This document shows, piece after piece, positions 6,183 through 7,031 of a DNA stretch of 7,031 bases; the first letter of the stretch is position 1; each line of letters opens with the position of its first letter. The stretch spans positions 1-7,031 of the forward strand of contig JAUVPN010000142.1 of NCBI GenBank assembly GCA_030598645.1, given 5' to 3'. Position numbers and translations under genes: made by a program. Source of the stretch: Hyphomicrobium sp. GTDB lineage: Bacteria; Pseudomonadota; Alphaproteobacteria; Rhizobiales; Hyphomicrobiaceae. The notes beneath the pieces are model-generated. The model did not search any database, was not told the origin of the DNA, and was given only the letters and a program-made list of their open reading frames with translations.

Positions 6183-6563
6183 TTACGCCCCGAAGCTCAA
6201 TTTCAGCACGGCGAAAATCGCAGTCGCCGCCGCGCCGATTGCAAACAAGGTGTTTGCCAGCAGCAAAAGCATCTTCACACCATCGCTGTGCACATAGTCC
6301 TCAATGACGACCTGCATGCCGATGCGCATATGTACGGCAACCGAAAGCACTAGAACAATAAGCGCGGTGGCGACGAGCGGATGTGAAAGTGTGGCTTTCA
6401 CATTCGCCAAATTGGTGCCGGCGACACTAGCGATCAGCCAGATAAGAAACGGCGCAAGGATGAGATTGGCGACAGCCGTCAGGCGCTGCTTTACAAAATG
6501 ATCCGCACCTTCCTTGGCCGAGCCTAGGCCACGCGCGCGCTTGAGGGGTGTAATCATCGTCAT
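6183..6563 (-). CDS. sdhD: Succinate dehydrogenase membrane anchor subunit SdhD
   Basis: SdhD (126 aa) is one of the two membrane anchors that bind haem b and ubiquinone in complex II. It has three hydrophobic helices, at about 33-50, 60-80 and 97-120. The motif [15 protein letters not shown] carries the haem ligand H78 and the quinone-site pair D89/Y90 with the same spacing as E. coli H71, D82 and Y83. I chose ATG 6563, 2 bases after the sdhC stop; another ATG two codons in (6557) is possible. The open frame extends upstream to 6836, but that part overlaps sdhC in another phase and is not coding. It is translationally coupled to sdhC and sdhA. Confidence 0.94.
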   Translation of the reverse strand: MTMITPLKRARGLGSAKEGADHFVKQRLTAVANLILAPFLIWLIASVAGTNLANVKATLSHPLVATALIVLVLSVAVHMRIGMQVVIEDYVHSDGVKMLLLLANTLFAIGAAATAIFAVLKLSFGA

Positions 6564-6565
6564 TG

Positions 6566-6982
6566 CTAGAGCCACCCCCGCTCGGCCGCCACATAGGCCC
6601 AAAGGCCCGCCGTCAAGATCACCGAAAGGATAATTGTGCCCCAAGACAGGAGATCGACGGTCGGGATGTCTAGGCCAGAGCCGGTATCCCAGACGAAGTG
6701 TCGGACGCCGCCGAGCATGTGGTGGATCAGCGCCCAAGAGTAGCCAATGAGTACTATTGCGCCGAGCCACGTAGCGAAGAGACCATTGACGAACGCGAAA
6801 TAGTCCGGACCCGCAGCCGCTGCGAACATCCACCACGCGAACAAGAGTGAACCTAAGTAAAGCGCCACGCCAGTTATGCGATGAAGGATCGACATCACCA
6901 TATTGATGTGCAGGCGATGAACCTGCAGATGCGGCGACAGCGGCCGTTGTTGCGGGCGCCGTTCGGAACTCATCTCTGCCAT
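6566..6982 (-). CDS. sdhC: Succinate dehydrogenase cytochrome b556 subunit
   Basis: SdhC (138 aa) is the second membrane anchor, sharing haem b and the ubiquinone site with SdhD. Key residues are S31 and R35 in SILHRITGV (quinone site; S27 and R31 in E. coli), and the haem ligand H88 in HHMLGGVRHFVWD, followed by D99. Three membrane helices lie at about 37-57, 66-90 and 112-132. The N-terminus RPLSPHLQVHRLHINMVMSI is typical of alphaproteobacterial SdhC. ATG 6982 has GAGG upstream; an internal ATG at 6973 would remove three residues. As first gene of the operon it should lie just after the promoter, which is outside or at the edge of the window. Confidence 0.95.
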   Translation of the reverse strand: MAEMSSERRPQQRPLSPHLQVHRLHINMVMSILHRITGVALYLGSLLFAWWMFAAAAGPDYFAFVNGLFATWLGAIVLIGYSWALIHHMLGGVRHFVWDTGSGLDIPTVDLLSWGTIILSVILTAGLWAYVAAERGWL

Positions 6983-7009
6983 GAGGACTGCCTCGTTGTT
7001 CTAGTCGCC

Positions 7010-7025
7010 CCGCGTTGTAGCGCGG
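7010..7025 (-). promoter_or_regulatory. Small hairpin in the sdhC leader
   Basis: CCGCG and CGCGG form a 5-bp stem around a 6-base loop, 28 bases upstream of sdhC. No -10/-35 pair is recognisable in the 49 bases available before the edge. It may be part of the 5' untranslated leader; its importance is uncertain. Confidence 0.2.
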
Positions 7026-7031
7026 TGGTGC

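Noticed and set aside
6564..6836. Upstream extension of the sdhD frame to a 217-aa protein
   Set aside because: The extra residues are arginine-rich shadow sequence within sdhC; the ATG at 6563 gives a normal-length SdhD.

Overview
The window looks like chromosome of an alphaproteobacterium, most likely of the order Hyphomicrobiales (Rhizobiales). The grounds are the sdhC-sdhD-sdhA-sdhB order, strongly alphaproteobacterial SdhA and SdhB sequences, a PqqA precursor with the EVTSY core, and small secreted cysteine proteins of a type I associate with that order. A PQQ-using methylotroph such as a Hyphomicrobium relative would fit, but the genus is inference.

Layout. Positions 1-191 hold the 3' end of a plus-strand gene for a lysine/alanine/threonine-rich, histone-H1-like tail, closed by a strong intrinsic terminator (283-320). 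Positions 321-760 carry no convincing gene but contain a perfect 15-bp inverted repeat (535-571) and a perfect 12-bp palindrome (587-598). From the right edge, reading leftwards on the minus strand, come sdhC (6982-6566), sdhD (6563-6183) and sdhA (6177-4321), packed 2 and 5 bases apart. sdhB (1540-761) is on the same strand but about 2.8 kb further on. Together these four encode a complete succinate dehydrogenase (complex II): flavoprotein, iron-sulfur protein and two haem/quinone membrane anchors, with all key ligands visible.

The 2.8 kb between sdhA and sdhB is a mixed accessory block. It contains a 29-residue plus-strand pqqA (3991-4080) with an excellent ribosome binding site and its own terminator, and a possible 58-aa gene just upstream of it (3773-3949). 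It also contains two minus-strand genes for small exported proteins (3625-3356 and 3242-2931). A plus-strand Nudix hydrolase gene is broken by one in-frame TAA (2513-2926), and a minus-strand membrane-anchored protein of unknown function follows (2215-1664).

The main points of interest are the orphan pqqA inside a split sdh operon, the single-codon inactivation of the Nudix gene, the short ORF paired with pqqA, and the unexplained inverted repeats downstream of sdhB. PQQ maturation genes (pqqB-E) are not in the window, so any PqqA made here would have to be processed by enzymes encoded elsewhere. No tRNA, rRNA, CRISPR array or transposase was seen.
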